Assembly (NCBI GenBank): GCA_022702705.1
Contig: CM040423.1
Location: forward strand, 123,700,852-123,764,851
Reading direction: 5' to 3'
Length of the DNA stretch: 64,000 nt
Source of the DNA: Papilionanthe hookeriana x Papilionanthe teres
Taxonomy: Eukaryota > Streptophyta > Magnoliopsida > Asparagales > Orchidaceae
Part shown: positions 11,661 through 24,601 of the stretch, in pieces
How positions within the stretch are numbered: position 1 is the stretch's first letter
How the letters are laid out: each line of letters opens with the position of its first letter
Notes under the pieces: generated by a model
What the model saw: the letters and a program-made list of their open reading frames with translations, nothing else
Told to the model about the DNA's origin: nothing
The model's database searches: none
Made by a program: the position numbers and the translations under genes

Positions 11661-12437
11661 TTAATCGAGTTGACTAAGCATTAAAACCTCTTTATAGTTA
11701 GGTCTTATACCTTCGAAATATGGTTTTAATCTATGTTCATTAACTTTAAATTTATGTCTCAGCTTTTGGATCTTCGATCTCTATAGTTCCGTATGAAAAT
11801 ATTTGAGTTATGGTGAAAGGTCCTAACCATCGAGACTTCAATTTTCCAGAAATAATTTCAATCTAGTATTATATAGCAAAACTTCCCGTCCTAGTTCAAA
11901 ATTTCTCTCGATTAATCTTCCAATCATGCCATAATTTCATCTTTTCTTTATAAATCCGATCATTATCATATGATTCATTTCTTAATTCTTACAATTCATT
12001 TAATTGCAGCAATCTTTTCTCGCCAGCTTCCTTCATATTATAATTAAATTCTTTAATCACCCAATATGCTTTATGTTCTAATTCAACTGGTAAGTGGCAT
12101 ATTTTTCCATATATAAGCTCGTAAGGAGTCATTCCAATCGGAGTTTTATAAGCGAGTCCTATAAGCCCATAATGCAGTTGTCTAATCTAATGGACCAATC
12201 TAACCTATTTGGGTTTACGTATTTTTCTAAAATACGTTTAATCTCACGATCGGATACTTCACCTAATCCGCTAGTCTCGTGGATGATAAGCAAGTGGATA
12301 TCTTATGAGTAATATTGTATTTTTCTACTAGTTTGTGAATGTATTTATTTCTAAAATGAGTTCCTCCGTCAGTGATAATCACTCTCGGCATTCCAAATCT
12401 AGTAAAAATATTTTTCATTAAAAATTTTGAAACACTC
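11661..12437 (-). pseudogene. Element B integrase, C-terminal part (downstream of insert D)
   Basis: This continues the integrase core from 19702. The minus strand reads NIFTRFGMPRVIITDGGTHF (second catalytic Asp) and runs through the Lys/Glu-rich region (ELRNESYDNDRIYKEKMK) to a C-terminal module with RWLGPF and GTIEIEDP and the stop at 11661. Integrase joins the cDNA ends to host DNA. Several frameshifts break the frame. CACTC at 12433-12437 is one copy of the target duplication of D. Confidence 0.87.
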
Positions 12438-14535
12438 TGTCGGCACTATTTTTAGGTTGTGTTTTGAATTTTGAAAAGGGGTCGCCTAACAGAAATAGTC
12501 GGCGAATTTTAAATTTTAAATTTTAAATTTAATTTAAATATATATAATTTGGAAAGTAGCATTTGATTTTGAAAATAATTTTAAATATGAGATTAAACCG
12601 ATCTCACATCCCAAATAGTTTATATAAACGAGCACCGCACCACAAACCGTGTATCTATCCCTAAGGATAGACACACTCGCTTGATGGTGGGGCTTCGATC
12701 AAATAAACTAGAAGTTTTTGTGACATCCGTTTGGTCCGCGAACCAATTTTATAAGCCGACAAATTCCCTCGCTTAATATGAAAGTATCAAACAGTGGTTT
12801 ATATTACTCGGGTTCTTTAAAATTCCCTATAAGGGCAAGCCCCTATAGTTAATTACATCTTAAGTGACGGGAATCACCTAAGAAAACTCTCGATAATAAC
12901 CAATAATTCTGCTCTCAAGAATTTCAAAGTTTAAGGTTTTCAAGGGATTGAATTTTGGAATTTCAATAGGGAATGGATCAAATTTGGAACATTTTGTTTT
13001 ATGAATCCAAAGGAAGAAAAGTAGGAGAAATTACGGATTCGAAGTGAACTTCGGTAACTTCCCAACTATCCTATCATTCGCTTCGAGTTTAGGAAAGTCC
13101 TAATATTTATTTAGTATTTCAATCTCGCCAATTTTAATTAATTAGGGCTTATATTTCGTATGATAGAATCAAACAAATAAATTTCAGAAGATATGAGGGT
13201 TTATTGTCGTATCTGACGACTACCTCGGAATCCTAAGACCGGTTAGGGCTTCGATTTCGCAATGCAAATGCCTAACGAAGAGTCGAGGATTTATGTTACA
13301 CTAGTGCAAGCTACCTCGAAGTCCTATGGCTTTGTTGTTTAATTCTAAGAAGGTTTTGCCGAAGTAGGTTCAAGTTTTGTTGATGACGATGGCCGTGCCG
13401 CCCACCATGCTCCAAGCTCCTTGTTGTTGCAGAGGTTTAGTTTTAGAAATCATAAATCGGGGATGAGAAAAGTGTTTTGGTTTAGAGAAGTCTTAATTTT
13501 CCAAGTGTTCTTGTATTTCGATTAAAACAAATCTTAAAGTTGATTATAACGACACCGGTTAAGATCCCACGGTTCCATCCTTCCAGCACCATTATTTTTA
13601 TCGGATTCACTTAGTCCAGTATGAATTTGCTAAACTCAACTCGAATGAGTTCCACACTTTCATTTAGACCGTGGAAATCCCGTTAACAACACGTAGGTTA
13701 CATCATCCGAGGTATTCCCGATCATCCAACGAGACGTTTTAATTTAGTTGCAATTGTAGTTTTGTGTTCCGTTTGTGATTAAATTTTGAGTTGTTTTATA
13801 TTTCGAAATATTGTGGCGGTGAATTTTATCTTGCAATGACTTTTAACTTAGTTTTGGTTTCAGCTTTTAGGGACTATCCTAAAGGTGTGGGTTTTCATGC
13901 AACAGCTTGTTTTATCATGCAAGAAAAGTAAAGTGCATCCGCAATAAAGTAAATTGCAAGAAAGTAAATTGCAATAAAGTAAATTGTAATAAAATAAAAG
14001 CATACCCTGAGGGTCTTCCCGTCATCCCAAGCCGCACTTAAAACACAATTAGAATATTTAAGCAAGTTCCTAGTAAAGCTAAGGGAAAGGTTATGGTTTT
14101 CTACCAAATTCCTAATCCTATAGCTAGTCATCTCCTATGACGTCTAGAGTTCTTTGTGTTTTTGTTTGAAGACGATTTTCTTCATCAAAGAACAATTAAA
14201 TCCAATTGTTCTTATAAATACCCTATCATATCGAGGAAGTGCTTAAGAAGAATCTTAAACATCTTTTCAATATTTCTAGGATTGTTTTAAGTCCAAATAA
14301 ATTTAATTATATAAATGAATCAATCGTCCGAGGTTTTCAAGTTTTGTTAACTCGCCTGCTGAATTAAGACATTCGAATATCCTATGAGTGAAGTAACACT
14401 TCATTTAATGTTTTATTTAGAGTTATAATAACTAAAGCTTTCAAGGGTAAATTAGTATTCAAATGATTTGGTTTAAGTTAAAGAGTTTAAATTTGGAATA
14501 GTGTTCAAATTGCTTTATATTTAGTTTCTTTCTGT

Positions 14536-14905
14536 TTTAAGTGATATTATATTTAATTCAACTTAATTTAATCGAGTTTTAATTTATTTTAATTCAGATG
14601 AGTTCGATTTAATTAGATTTGATGTTTAATTAATTTGATTTGATTTAATTTAATTTAATTAATTTAATTTAATTATTTAATTTTAATTTAATTTAATTTA
14701 ATTTAATTTAATTTGATTTAATTTAATTTGTTTAATTATTTAATTTAATCTAATTTAATTTAATTTTAATTTAATTTAATTATTTAATTTAATTTAATTT
14801 AATTTAATTTTAATTTAATTTAATTTTAATTTAATTTTAATTTAGTTTAATTTAATTTAAATTTAATTTTAATTTACTTTATTTTTTAATTTTAATTGAA
14901 ATTTT
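14536..14905. repeat. TTTAA-rich low-complexity tract in D
   Basis: Nearly pure TTTAATTTAA repeats with occasional single-base changes over about 370 bp. Confidence 0.95.
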
Positions 14906-16689
14906 AAAAGAGTTTAATGATTTAATTAAGTCTTTTAATATTTTAAATTTGAGTTATCATTTTAATTAAGAGTTAAGTATTAATGATATGATTAGTTTAG
15001 GGATTTTTTAAATTAAAGAATAAATCTCTTCCTAATAAATATCCCTTATTTTAATAATTCCAATTTATTATTCTTCCAAATTTAATCTATTATTTAATTA
15101 AGGTTTAATCATTTTAAAAATTGTTTAATGAGTTTCTACCCTTTAATTATTTAAATTTCAGTCATCCAAATCAGATTAAGATCAAATATTTTACTTGTTG
15201 ATTTTCTTTTATTAAACCTAAAATTTTAATTAAGGGTTAAAAAAAATTTAATTACCATTTTACCCTTTAAGCTTAATAATTTCATAACTTACTAAATTGA
15301 ACTCAAATGAACTTGAAATTTTTATATGACTTCACTCATATGTCAATAAAGACATGAGAGGAGAAAATGTGATTTTTCTGTATTTAATTTATTTATATAA
15401 TTATTTTTGGTGGAAAATAGAGATTTTCAAGGAAAATTTAATAACATGACCAAGGGAAAATTTCTGTCCTTAAGAAAATTAGGGGACATTCCTAATGACC
15501 AGAGAAGCACTTGGACCAATTTTGGTGATTTTTTGAATTATATTATTTTTATTATAATTATTTTGAGTTTTGGAGTGTTAATTAATTTAAAAATAAAATA
15601 AATGTTGAAAAATGGGTTTTATATTTTTCAAAAATCTCTCTGATATCAAGGAAACCAGAGAATCAAATTTTGCAATTTTCTGATTTTTCTATGATTTATT
15701 ATAATTATTTTAGTGAAAATGCTAGAAAATACATTTTTTTTAATTTTAAAATTACCTCAAAGCTTTAAAATTCAATATCTCACTAAATAGACCTAGGAAA
15801 AATATGGGATTTGTTCCTGTGTGATTAAAATTCAAAATGTGACATTTTGGTGAATTTTATTATTTTTGTGATTTTTATTATTTTTTAATTATTAAAAATA
15901 TTAAAATATTATTAAAAATCAACTTTTTTAGAAAATTGAAATTTTAATTTTCTTAGGTTCCCCTGATATCAGAGAGGCTCTAAAACCAATTTGGTGGATT
16001 TTTAAAAAGTATTTTAAAAGTTATGAATTTTTAAAGTTTAAAATGGCTAAGTGACTTAATCAACCCAATTAGTGGGGCTAACCAAGTCCAATTGACCTCA
16101 AATTTTTATGGTGGGTTCCTCTGATCCTAAAGGTCAGTGGAGAATTGATTTCAAGTCAATTTGATGCCTGGTTACCTCTAATTAATTAAAGACCTATTTT
16201 GGGTGTTTAAGCCAATTAGGGTTGTTTTGAATGAACTAAGCCAAAATCTATTTTTACTAGGGTTCTCTGGTCATAAGGAACATCACCAAATTTTCCTAGA
16301 ATTTATTTCACAACATGCTATTTACTGGAATTAAAATACCCAAAACAGTGACCTGAACTTGAAAAATCAAGAACTCCTCATAGGGATGGCCTCGACTTTG
16401 GAAAATTCAGGGAATGTTCCCAAATTCGGAGGCTTCAAAAGCCCTATGGTCTCATGCCATGGTGAATTGTATGCATGCATGGAGAATTAAAACAATGCAG
16501 AGAGTAAATAAATTATAAAAAATAAAATATTCGATGAAATTAAGTGATTTCTTTTCCACATTATTCTCCTCTCTTCACCGAGCAAGAGGGTATTTTTATT
16601 TTATTTTTCTGATTTTTCTACACGGAGATATGAATTTTTGAAGTTTAGGGAATTAAATAAATCAGAAAATACCCTATTTTTCTATTTAT

Positions 16690-17850
16690 CCACGCGGCGC
16701 CGCGTCAACCTCGGCAGCTCCGAAACGCCGCGTGGCGTGCTCCTATTCGACGCCGCCATCTGACTCAGCGCTCCGGGGGCCCGCTGTATCGTTCCGTCTT
16801 CTGATCCGACGCGATCCTGACCATCTGTGCGCGCGTGTATCGAATGGACGGCATCCGTTCATCGTCCCCAAGTGTTCTCACCCGAGAGCCGTCCACACTA
16901 AATCCCTAAGATCTCACTCGATTCTCAATGGATTTTTACGTTCTTATACTCTATGGATTCGTCTCGAAGAGACGAACACATCTATACGGTTAACATGCAT
17001 CGAAACTAAAGCATTTAAAATGGAGAATCTCCGTAAGCTCGGGATGAAGAGTTAGCTCATACCTTGGCTCGTAGAAGTGTGGCTTCAATCCGAGAGTTGT
17101 TGCACCTTCGATCGGGTCCCAAGCAAGCTCCGCATGAAGTCTCCCGGTCCAGTGAATTGTCCGGATATGATTTCGACCAAGCCCGATCACAAAGCTTCGA
17201 GGCCGGAGCAACCTGGGTGGTCCGGAGATGGGGCTTTTGATGGTGGACACCTTCCCTCGGTCCGGTGAAGGTGTAGAGCCAATCAATTTGGGAATTGGCT
17301 CACTGTGGAGAAGTGTCCTGGTTTTGGGTGGAATTTCAACTCTGAAATTGAGCTTACAGAGGAGAAATGGCAGGGGAATTTCACTGGGGATCAAGTGCTC
17401 TAAGGATGGAGAAGGGTTTGGAACAATTTTGGCAGAGTTTTGGCAAGGTTTTTTTGCTTCTCTCCTTTCCATGGCCGAGAGGGGTGGAGTTTAAATAGAG
17501 CTGGTTGGGGGGCCTCCCAGGGGGAGTTAGAGCTTGGGATCACTCGCTCTGGTGAGGAGAAGAACAGCCATGGTGACCACTGGCAGTGGGCAGCTCAAGC
17601 AAGTGAGAATTTCAATGTCGGCTCACATGCGAGCTCTCGGCCATGGTGTTTTCCGGCGGCCTCGGTGGCCGGCCGGCTGTGCATGGGTCACCCTCAAGGT
17701 CAGTGGGTCGTGGCTGGAGGTTTGTGCAATCAATCGGCCATGGACATGTGTAAAGGCTTTGATCCAAAGTGGAATGGGGCATGGCTAGATTTGGACCTAA
17801 ATGGGTCAACCCACCCATTTGGGCTAGGTGCACCACCCAAGGCCTCGGTT
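16690..17850. other. GC-rich, promoter-like segment of D
   Basis: It contrasts with the AT-rich surroundings. It starts with a CGCGGCGCCGCG palindrome at 16692 and has several overlapping open frames on both strands but no recognisable domain. A TATA-like box (TTTAAATAG, plus strand, about 17491) would fit an LTR promoter with transcription towards higher coordinates. Inference only. Confidence 0.4.
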
Positions 17851-19701
17851 TAGGCCGAGGAGAAAGTGATTTGGATCAGCTTGATTAGTGGGTTCAAGTC
17901 ACAATCCAAGTACAATTAAGCTTAAGCATGGTTTAGTGGAGTCATGGAAGTGGTTAATCACCTTTAGGAATTAAGGAAAGAGCCTCCTCCTTTTGCTCAA
18001 AATGGCATGGTGACATGTAAAGAGGCTCTCATGGCTTGCATATGGCTTGTGCATGGCTCCATGGCTCCATTTGGCTTGGGAAAAGTGAAGTCAATTTCAT
18101 GGAAATGGATTTAAGGAAAATTTTGGTATTTAGGGGTGATTTGGCATGAGGCTTGATTTGGAATTATTTGATGATGAATTTAGGACTTAGGGATGATTTT
18201 AATTGAAAGTATGATGAGGGGAAATGTCATATGGGCTTTGGAAGAAGTTTGGGCTTTGGATTCGGTGGAAGCTGCTTTTAAAATGGTTTAAGGAATGGGC
18301 CCTTAAGTTTAAAAATGAATTTATGGATGGGAATTTTGTAAAGAGGTTGGGCCAAATAATTGTTGGGTTTAGCTCATAGATGTGTCATGAGTGATTTGAA
18401 ATGAATTGGGGGTGATTTGGATTTGAATTGGGTTGAATTTGGGTTAGGTCTGGGTTTAGGTCAAAAATGGGCCTTTTAACCTCGGGTTGAGTTCGAGTGG
18501 GACTTGGGTCTAAATTTTGGGCAAATCATGCTAGGGTTTTGTTTTTGGGGATGTTAAGGAAGATTTAGAAAAAAATTTGAGGTTAATTGGAGTTGAATTG
18601 GGTGAGTTCGGGTTAAGTTCTGGGTCATGGGTCCAAATCGGGCTTTAAGGCCAAAAGTGAGATTGGATCCAAATGTCAATCAAATTGGACTTGGATTTGG
18701 TTTAAATTGGTATTGGGAATGTTGAATTGAAGTTTAGAATTGAATTGGACCAGAATTTAGGTCAATTGGATAGGTTTGGTTTAACATTGGGTTCACTTTG
18801 GGTTAAAATGGGTCAATTTGGGGGTTTTGACAAAAGTAGGGTAAATTGACAAAATTGGCCCATGGTGTAGTTGGACAAAATGAAATTGGGAATATTTAGG
18901 ATTTTCTGGAATTTTCTGGGAATTTTCTGAATTTTTTGGATTTTTAGGCCAAGAAGGGTATTTTGGGTATTTGGAGGGTATTGGGAGGTATTTTTGGAAT
19001 CTTTGGTATTTTTGGGTATGGATGATCAATTTGAGTGATGTGGAGATGTTTGGGATTGATTTTGGAAAATTTTGGGTAATTTGGAAATTTTGCAAAAATT
19101 GGGTAATTTCGATGGTTTTGGTAGGTTTAGTAGGTGTAGGGTCCCGGGGGTCAAAAATTGAAAATTTGAGAAATTGAAGATTGGGTGAATCTAGGTGGAA
19201 GGAAATCATTTTGGTTGAACCATGAAGCCATTTCAAGCCCATATGAGCCATGAAAGGACTCATTTGAGGCATTCACTATGTTGTTCCTAACCCTCTTAGC
19301 CAAGGGCTTAGGGGTTAAGGACCATCCATGTGAATCACTTACATGAGTCAGGAGGTTAAGTTGGGTATGGGTGTGGTTTTAGGAAGTGTGCGGAAATGTA
19401 GTGTGTAAGTGTAGTGTAAGTCAGCCCCTTCACTGCACTCGTGCCACCTGTAGGCGGCCTCCAAGGCCAAAGAATCCTATAGGAACTCATCCTTTAAACT
19501 TCCACATTTGATTTCAACCCTCTAGGTGATTAGGGGTCTATAGTCAAGTTTGTGGAATTTGCAGGGAGTTTAGAGGTGGTTTAAATTTCTAAAAGGCGGG
19601 TCCCAATTTTAGTCCTCTAAGATAGTCAAAGGAAAAGCCTAAGGCTAGATCCTAAGCACTAAAAAGAAGAAGGGAAGACCTCATCAAAAATGAGGTCAAC
19701 A

Positions 19702-20118
19702 CACTCTTAGCATCACACCTAGGTAAAGCTTGTGCCTCTATCCATTTGGAAACATAATCAACAGCTACTAATATATATGAGTTTCCAAACGAAGGAATAA
19801 AAGGTCCCATAAAATCTAATCCCCAAATATCAAAAATTTTAACTTCTAATATAAAATTTAGAGGCATTTCGTTTCTTCTAGATATATTTCCTACTCTTTG
19901 GCATTTATCGCAAGTTTTAATATATCTATATACATCTCTAAATAGAGTAGGCCAAGTAAAATCCAGTATCGTAGAATCTTATAAGCTAGCTTTATCGATC
20001 CCAAAATGTCCTCCAAAATCGAATCATGACATTTTTGAATAATTGGTTCAATTTCTTCATAAGGTACACATCTTCTAATAATTAAATCCTTACATTGCTT
20101 ATATAAATATGGTTCATC
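19702..20118 (-). pseudogene. Element B integrase, N-terminal part
   Basis: Minus-strand pieces include the decayed HHCC zinc-binding region and the core start, with IFDIWGLDFMGPFIPSFG (first catalytic Asp) and VDYVSKWIEAQALPRCDAKS. The core is interrupted by insert D exactly after Ser-Val and continues at 12437. Frameshifts disrupt the zinc-binding region. Confidence 0.88.
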
Positions 20119-21467
20119 CTAAAAATAGGTTTTCGTATCATGGATGAATTTTTTCTGTTGTTGCAAAGTTAACATAGGTGGTAAAATATTACTAACTATA
20201 TAGTATAATATATCAGCATACCATGGTATTTTCCACTTATTGATATTATATAGTTGTTCATCAAGAAAACTGTCTATAATTTCATTTTCAATATCAGATA
20301 ATTCATGATTTTCTAATCTTGATAAATGCTCCGCAATTCGATTATCAGCTCCTTTCTTATTAACGATCTCAAAATCGAATTCTTGCATTAATAGCATCCA
20401 TCTAATTAATCTTGGTTCGGAATCTTTCTTTTGCATTAAATATTTGATAGCAGAATGATCATTATGCACGATACATTTTGTTCCAATCAGATAAGGTCTA
20501 AATTTATTAAAACCATATACTACCGCTAATAATTCTTTTTCTGTAATCGTATAATTTATTTCAGCATCATTTAGAGTTTTACTAGCATAGTATATAACTT
20601 TAAAAATCTTTTCATATCTTTGCCCAAGAACTGCTCCTACAACATAATCACTAGCATCACACATAAGTTCAAATGGTTTCTCCCAATTAGGTGAAACTTT
20701 ATAGGTGATGTAATTAATTTTTCTTTTAAGAGTTCAAAAGCATTCAGGCATTCGATTGTAAATTCAAATTTTTTGTCCTTTTCGAGAAGTTGGCATAGAG
20801 GTTTAGTTATTTTTGAAAAATCTTTTATATAGCGTTTGTAGAATCCAGCATGTCCAAGAAAACTTCTTACCCCTTTTACCGTAGTTGGAGGTGGTAATTT
20901 AGCTATAACTTGAATTTTTGCAGGGTCCACTTCCATGCCTTTTTCTGAAATTTTATGCCCTAATACAATGCCGCCAACAACCATAAATTGACATTTCTCC
21001 CAATTTAGAACTAAATTTGTTTTCTCACATACTTCTAATACTTTTTCAAGATGAGTTAAGCATGTGTCAAATGATGTTCCAAATACAGAGAAATCATCCA
21101 TAAATACTTTTATTCCATTGTCAATTAACTTACTAAATATAGACATCATACATCTCTGGAATGTTGCTGGTGCATTACATAATCCAAAAGGCATTCTTCG
21201 AAAAGCGAAAGTTCCATAAGGACTAGTAAATGTAGTTTTCTCTTGATCCTCATGAGCAATTTGTATTTGATGATAACCGGTGTATCCATCTAGAAAACAA
21301 AAATACTTATGTCCGACTAATCTATCTAACATCCGGTCTAGAAATGGTAAAGGGAAGTGATCTTTCCTGGTGGCGGTATTTAATTTCCTATAATCAATAC
21401 ATATACGCCAACCAGTGACTTGTCTTATAGGAATAAGATCGTTATTTTCATTGGCAGTGATGGTCAC
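20119..21467 (-). pseudogene. Element B reverse transcriptase and RNase H
   Basis: 21467-20637 is a 276-residue open RT frame. It has ICIDYRKLNTATRKDHFPLP, FLDGYTGYHQI, FGLCNAPATFQRCM, the catalytic VFMDDFSVFG (FxDD type), LGHKIS and RSFLGHAGFYKRYIKDFS. The overlapping frame 20664-20119 is RNase H: MCDASDYVVGAVLGQR, TEKELLAVVYGFNKFRPY and YLMQKK, then the linker to integrase. A two-base loss near 20690 separates the frames. This is the best preserved pol copy in the window and would synthesise cDNA and remove the RNA strand in the particle. Confidence 0.93.
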
Positions 21468-22480
21468 TCCTCCCTTCTTAGAACACAGATGAATCGGGCT
21501 TACCCAAGCATCGTCGAAATAGGATATATAATACCATTATCTAACCATTTTAAAATTTCTTTCTTAACTACTTCTTTCATTATCGGGTTTAATCTCCTTT
21601 GGGGATCTGCTTTAGGTTTATGTTCATCATCTAAAATAATTCTATGCATACAGATTGATGGACTAATTCCTTTAATATCTGCTAAAGTCCAACCAAAAGT
21701 TTTCTTATATTTTTTAAAGTTTATAAAAGTTTTTGTTCTTGAGATTCATTTAATGCGTATGAAATAATAACTGGTAAAGTTGAAGAATTACCTAAATAAG
21801 CACATTTCAAATGATCGTGTAATATTTTTAGCTCAAGTTCGGGAGGTTTAATAATTGATGGAACTATATTCTTGTCAAGTATTTTCGTATTATCCGTAAA
21901 TTCAAATATTTCCCGAATATAATCTAGTTCTTCATTATTATCTTCAATTAATTTAGTATTTTCTTTTTCTAAATTATCTTCGTAATATTCCTTAAAATGT
22001 TCGCGTTGTAATTGTTCAAGTATTTCCATCCGAAAACATTCATCATCTTTTTCTAGCGCGGGATATTTCATTGATTTTGCAATATTAAAGGTAACTTTTT
22101 GGTCATTTACTCGCATAGTTAATTCTCCTTTCTGAACATCAATCATAGCTTTTCCAGTAGCTAAAAATGGTCTTCCTCAAATGATAGGAATTTCTTTATC
22201 TTCCTCCATATCTAAAACAATAAAATCTACTCGGGAAGATAAATTTATCCACCTTTACTAACACATCTTCAATAACTCCCTTAGGATAGGTAACCGAACG
22301 ATCAGCTAATCGAAGGGTTACCGAAGTAGGTGTAATTTTTCCTAATCCTAATCTCTTAAAAGTCGATAGAGGCATTAGATTGATGCTTACTCCTAAGTCA
22401 CACAAAGCTTTTCCATAAAATTTTTCTCCTATAGCGTAGGGTATAGTGAAACTAACAGATCTTTCAATTTTTCAGAAGCT
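21468..22480 (-). pseudogene. Element B protease and RT linker
   Basis: 22405 begins MCDLGVSINLMPLSTFKRLG: the protease active site, here DLGV instead of DLGA. A one-base insertion at a CCAGTA site (near 22232) shifts the frame. 22146-21721 continues with GELTMRVNDQKVTFNIAKSM and the acidic linker. 21720-21468 is the region before RT, recognisable from C but broken. The shift at the CAG site may be an artefact. Confidence 0.85.
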
Positions 22481-24242
22481 TCTTCCGAATAATAAGTACT
22501 TACACTCTTCACTAAGTGCGATTGTTTCATTATCGTTGAATTTTCTTTTTTTATTTAGAATATCTTTCATAAATTTTACATAATTTGGCATCTGATCTAA
22601 AGCTTCGACAAAAGGTATATTGATCGTTAATTTCTTTAGTATTTCAAGGAATTTAGCAAATTGTTTATCTTTTTTATGTTGAGCTAGTCGTTGAGGAAAT
22701 GGTGGTGGAGGTGTTTCAACAGAAATTTTCATAGGTATTAAAGGATGTTCCAAGTTTGAATCTTGTCGAATTGTTTCCTTTTCAATTTCCACTTCCTCAT
22801 TTTGGCTTTTAAGTTCTTTTTGAATTCGAGGTTCTAGTTCTTTTCCACTTCTTAGTAGTATTGCTTTAATTTGTTCTTTTCCTCGATCTTTAGGATTTAT
22901 TTCAACATTACTAGGAAAAGTTCCAGTATTCTATTATTTAGCGCAAAGTAGTAATATGTCCAAGTTGAGTTTCGATATTTTTAATAGATGTTCCTTAAAT
23001 TTGTAATTGATTTCTTGAATTTGTAGTCGATTTCCTTGATTTTGTAGTTGATGACCCATATTCAAAATTAATTCATCCATAGATAATTTCTTATCTTTGA
23101 ATTGTGGGTTATTGTTATTAAATCCAGTGGGTAATTAGGTTTATAGTTTGGATTTGTTTGATTAGGTTGATTCATCCATTGTTGATTAGATGTGTTATTC
23201 CAATTAAAATTTGGATGAGTTTTCCAACCAGTGATTATAATAGTTTGAATAAGGGTTATTAGTTATATTATTAATAAGCATTTAAAGTTTCATAATTAGA
23301 TTGAGATTCTATGATTTGTCCAGATGAGTTTTCTTCTAAAGTAGGAGAGTAGTTCATTCCAAAATGATCTAATTTCTTAGATATAGCAACAATTTGAGAA
23401 GCTAACGAGAGATATTGCATCGTTTTCATGAATGTTGGCTATTTTTTTCGGATTTACTCTATCTGCAGCCATTGGAAATTATTTGTTGGCATTTCTTCGA
23501 TTAAGTGCATAAGCTTCATCAAATAGTTTAGACATTAATGAACCTCCAAGAAGAACATCGATGATTGATCTTAAAGATCCTACTAATCTATTATAAAAGG
23601 TTTGAATAATCAGCCAATCTGGTAGCGCATGATGTGGGCATTTCCTAAGAAGTTCCTTAAATCTCTCCCACGATTCATATATTGATTCTCCATCTATCTG
23701 ACAAAAAGAAGTTATATCATTTCTAAATTTAGCCGTTTTAGATGGTGGAAAATATTTGGATAGAAATTTTTGTGATAATTCTCCCCAAGTTTTAATAGAT
23801 CCAGGTGCTAACGAATTCAACCACATTTTAGCCTTATCCCTAAATGAAAAAGGAAAAAGTCTAAGTCTTATAAAGCATCGTCGATACTACCTCGATATTT
23901 AAAAGTAGCACAAAGTTCTAGAAAACTAGTAAGATGTAAGTTAGGATCGTCGATAGGTGAACCACTAAATTGATTGTTTTGTACCATTTGGATAATTGCA
24001 GTGTTTAAGTTCAAATAAATTAAGCAACTTACATCGTGGTTTTGAATAGTTAAATGAATTTCATCTGATGTAGGGTTGGCATAATCTCTTAATGGTCTTT
24101 GTTGGTTCAAATTTTGAATTTCAGGAATATTCGCCATTTGTGTTAAATTTATAGTTTTTTTCTTTTGTTTTCTAATTCTTTTAATTGTATGCTCTAATTC
24201 AGAATCGTAAGGTATTAAATTTTCGTTTCCAAATTTGCGCAT
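22481..24242 (-). pseudogene. Element B gag
   Basis: Start at 24242 with MRKFGNENLIPYDSELEHTI. It has the same gag core as A and C (IIQMVQNNQFSGS, FLELCATFKY, MWLNSLAPGSIKTWGELSQK), a Gln-rich repeat near 23000-23060 and a Pro/Lys-rich tail (22792-22472). Breaks occur near 24010 (Asn-Ser-Phe region), 23868, 23479 and 22920. Those near 24010 fall on CTG/CAG triplets conserved in A. Confidence 0.88.
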
Positions 24243-24320
24243 ACAATTTTAGGATAGATATTAATTTATTTATTATGATTATTTTAAAATAGTCCGTTAC
24301 TTTAGTAAATTTTTCTTACT

Positions 24321-24338
24321 TTCCACGCAACGGCGCCA
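24321..24338 (-). other. Element B primer-binding site (tRNA-Asp type)
   Basis: The minus strand reads TGGCGCCGTTGCGTGGAA, six bases from the LTR end. The first 12 bases match the tRNA-Asp primer site exactly; CGTGG replaces CTGGG/CCGGG. Confidence 0.9.
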
Positions 24339-24344
24339 AAGACT

Positions 24345-24556
24345 TGACCCACAAATATATATTATGATATTTTAATTTGATTGCAACGAAGCCAAAAACT
24401 CGACCCCGCTATATTATATGTATAGAATTGTAGTTTGTTTATGTTGTAGATGCTACGCAAGTATACGTATCATATCAAGTAATACAGGGCTCTAGTGGAG
24501 TCCTGGTTATCGATCCCACAGGGAAAGAGAAAATTAAATAACAACTAATTTTAAAT

Positions 24557-24601
<45 letters not shown>

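Larger units (their letters stand above)
12438..19701. mobile_element. Insert D: 7.26-kb LTR-like element without coding domains (giant solo LTR?)
   Basis: Begins TGTCGGCAC and ends GGTCAACA (TG...CA). It is flanked by CACTC at 12433-12437 and 19702-19706, and removing it rejoins the integrase of element B. I find no gag, protease, RT or integrase, no internal repeat of the first or last bases and no primer site, so it is not a two-LTR element. Inside are a TTTAA-rich tract, a GC-rich stretch (16690-17850) with a TATA-like TTTAAATAG near 17491, and a strongly T/G-biased right part. A start like TGTCGGCAC...GTCGCC resembles Ogre/Tat LTRs as I remember them. The best reading is a solo LTR of a giant Tat/Ogre-like element; the alternative is a non-autonomous (LARD-type) element. 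Confidence 0.8.

Noticed and set aside
16990..17472. 160-codon open frame on the minus strand, with overlapping plus-strand frames to 17853
   Set aside because: GC-rich part of insert D with frames open on both strands; no domain recognised; likely chance.
18793..19272. 159-codon minus-strand frame rich in Pro, Asn and Lys
   Set aside because: Results from the T/G-rich skew of the plus strand (few stops on the other strand); no domain.
12438..19701. Insert D as a DNA transposon
   Set aside because: Ends are TG...CA with a 5-bp duplication and no terminal inverted repeats beyond that; no transposase.
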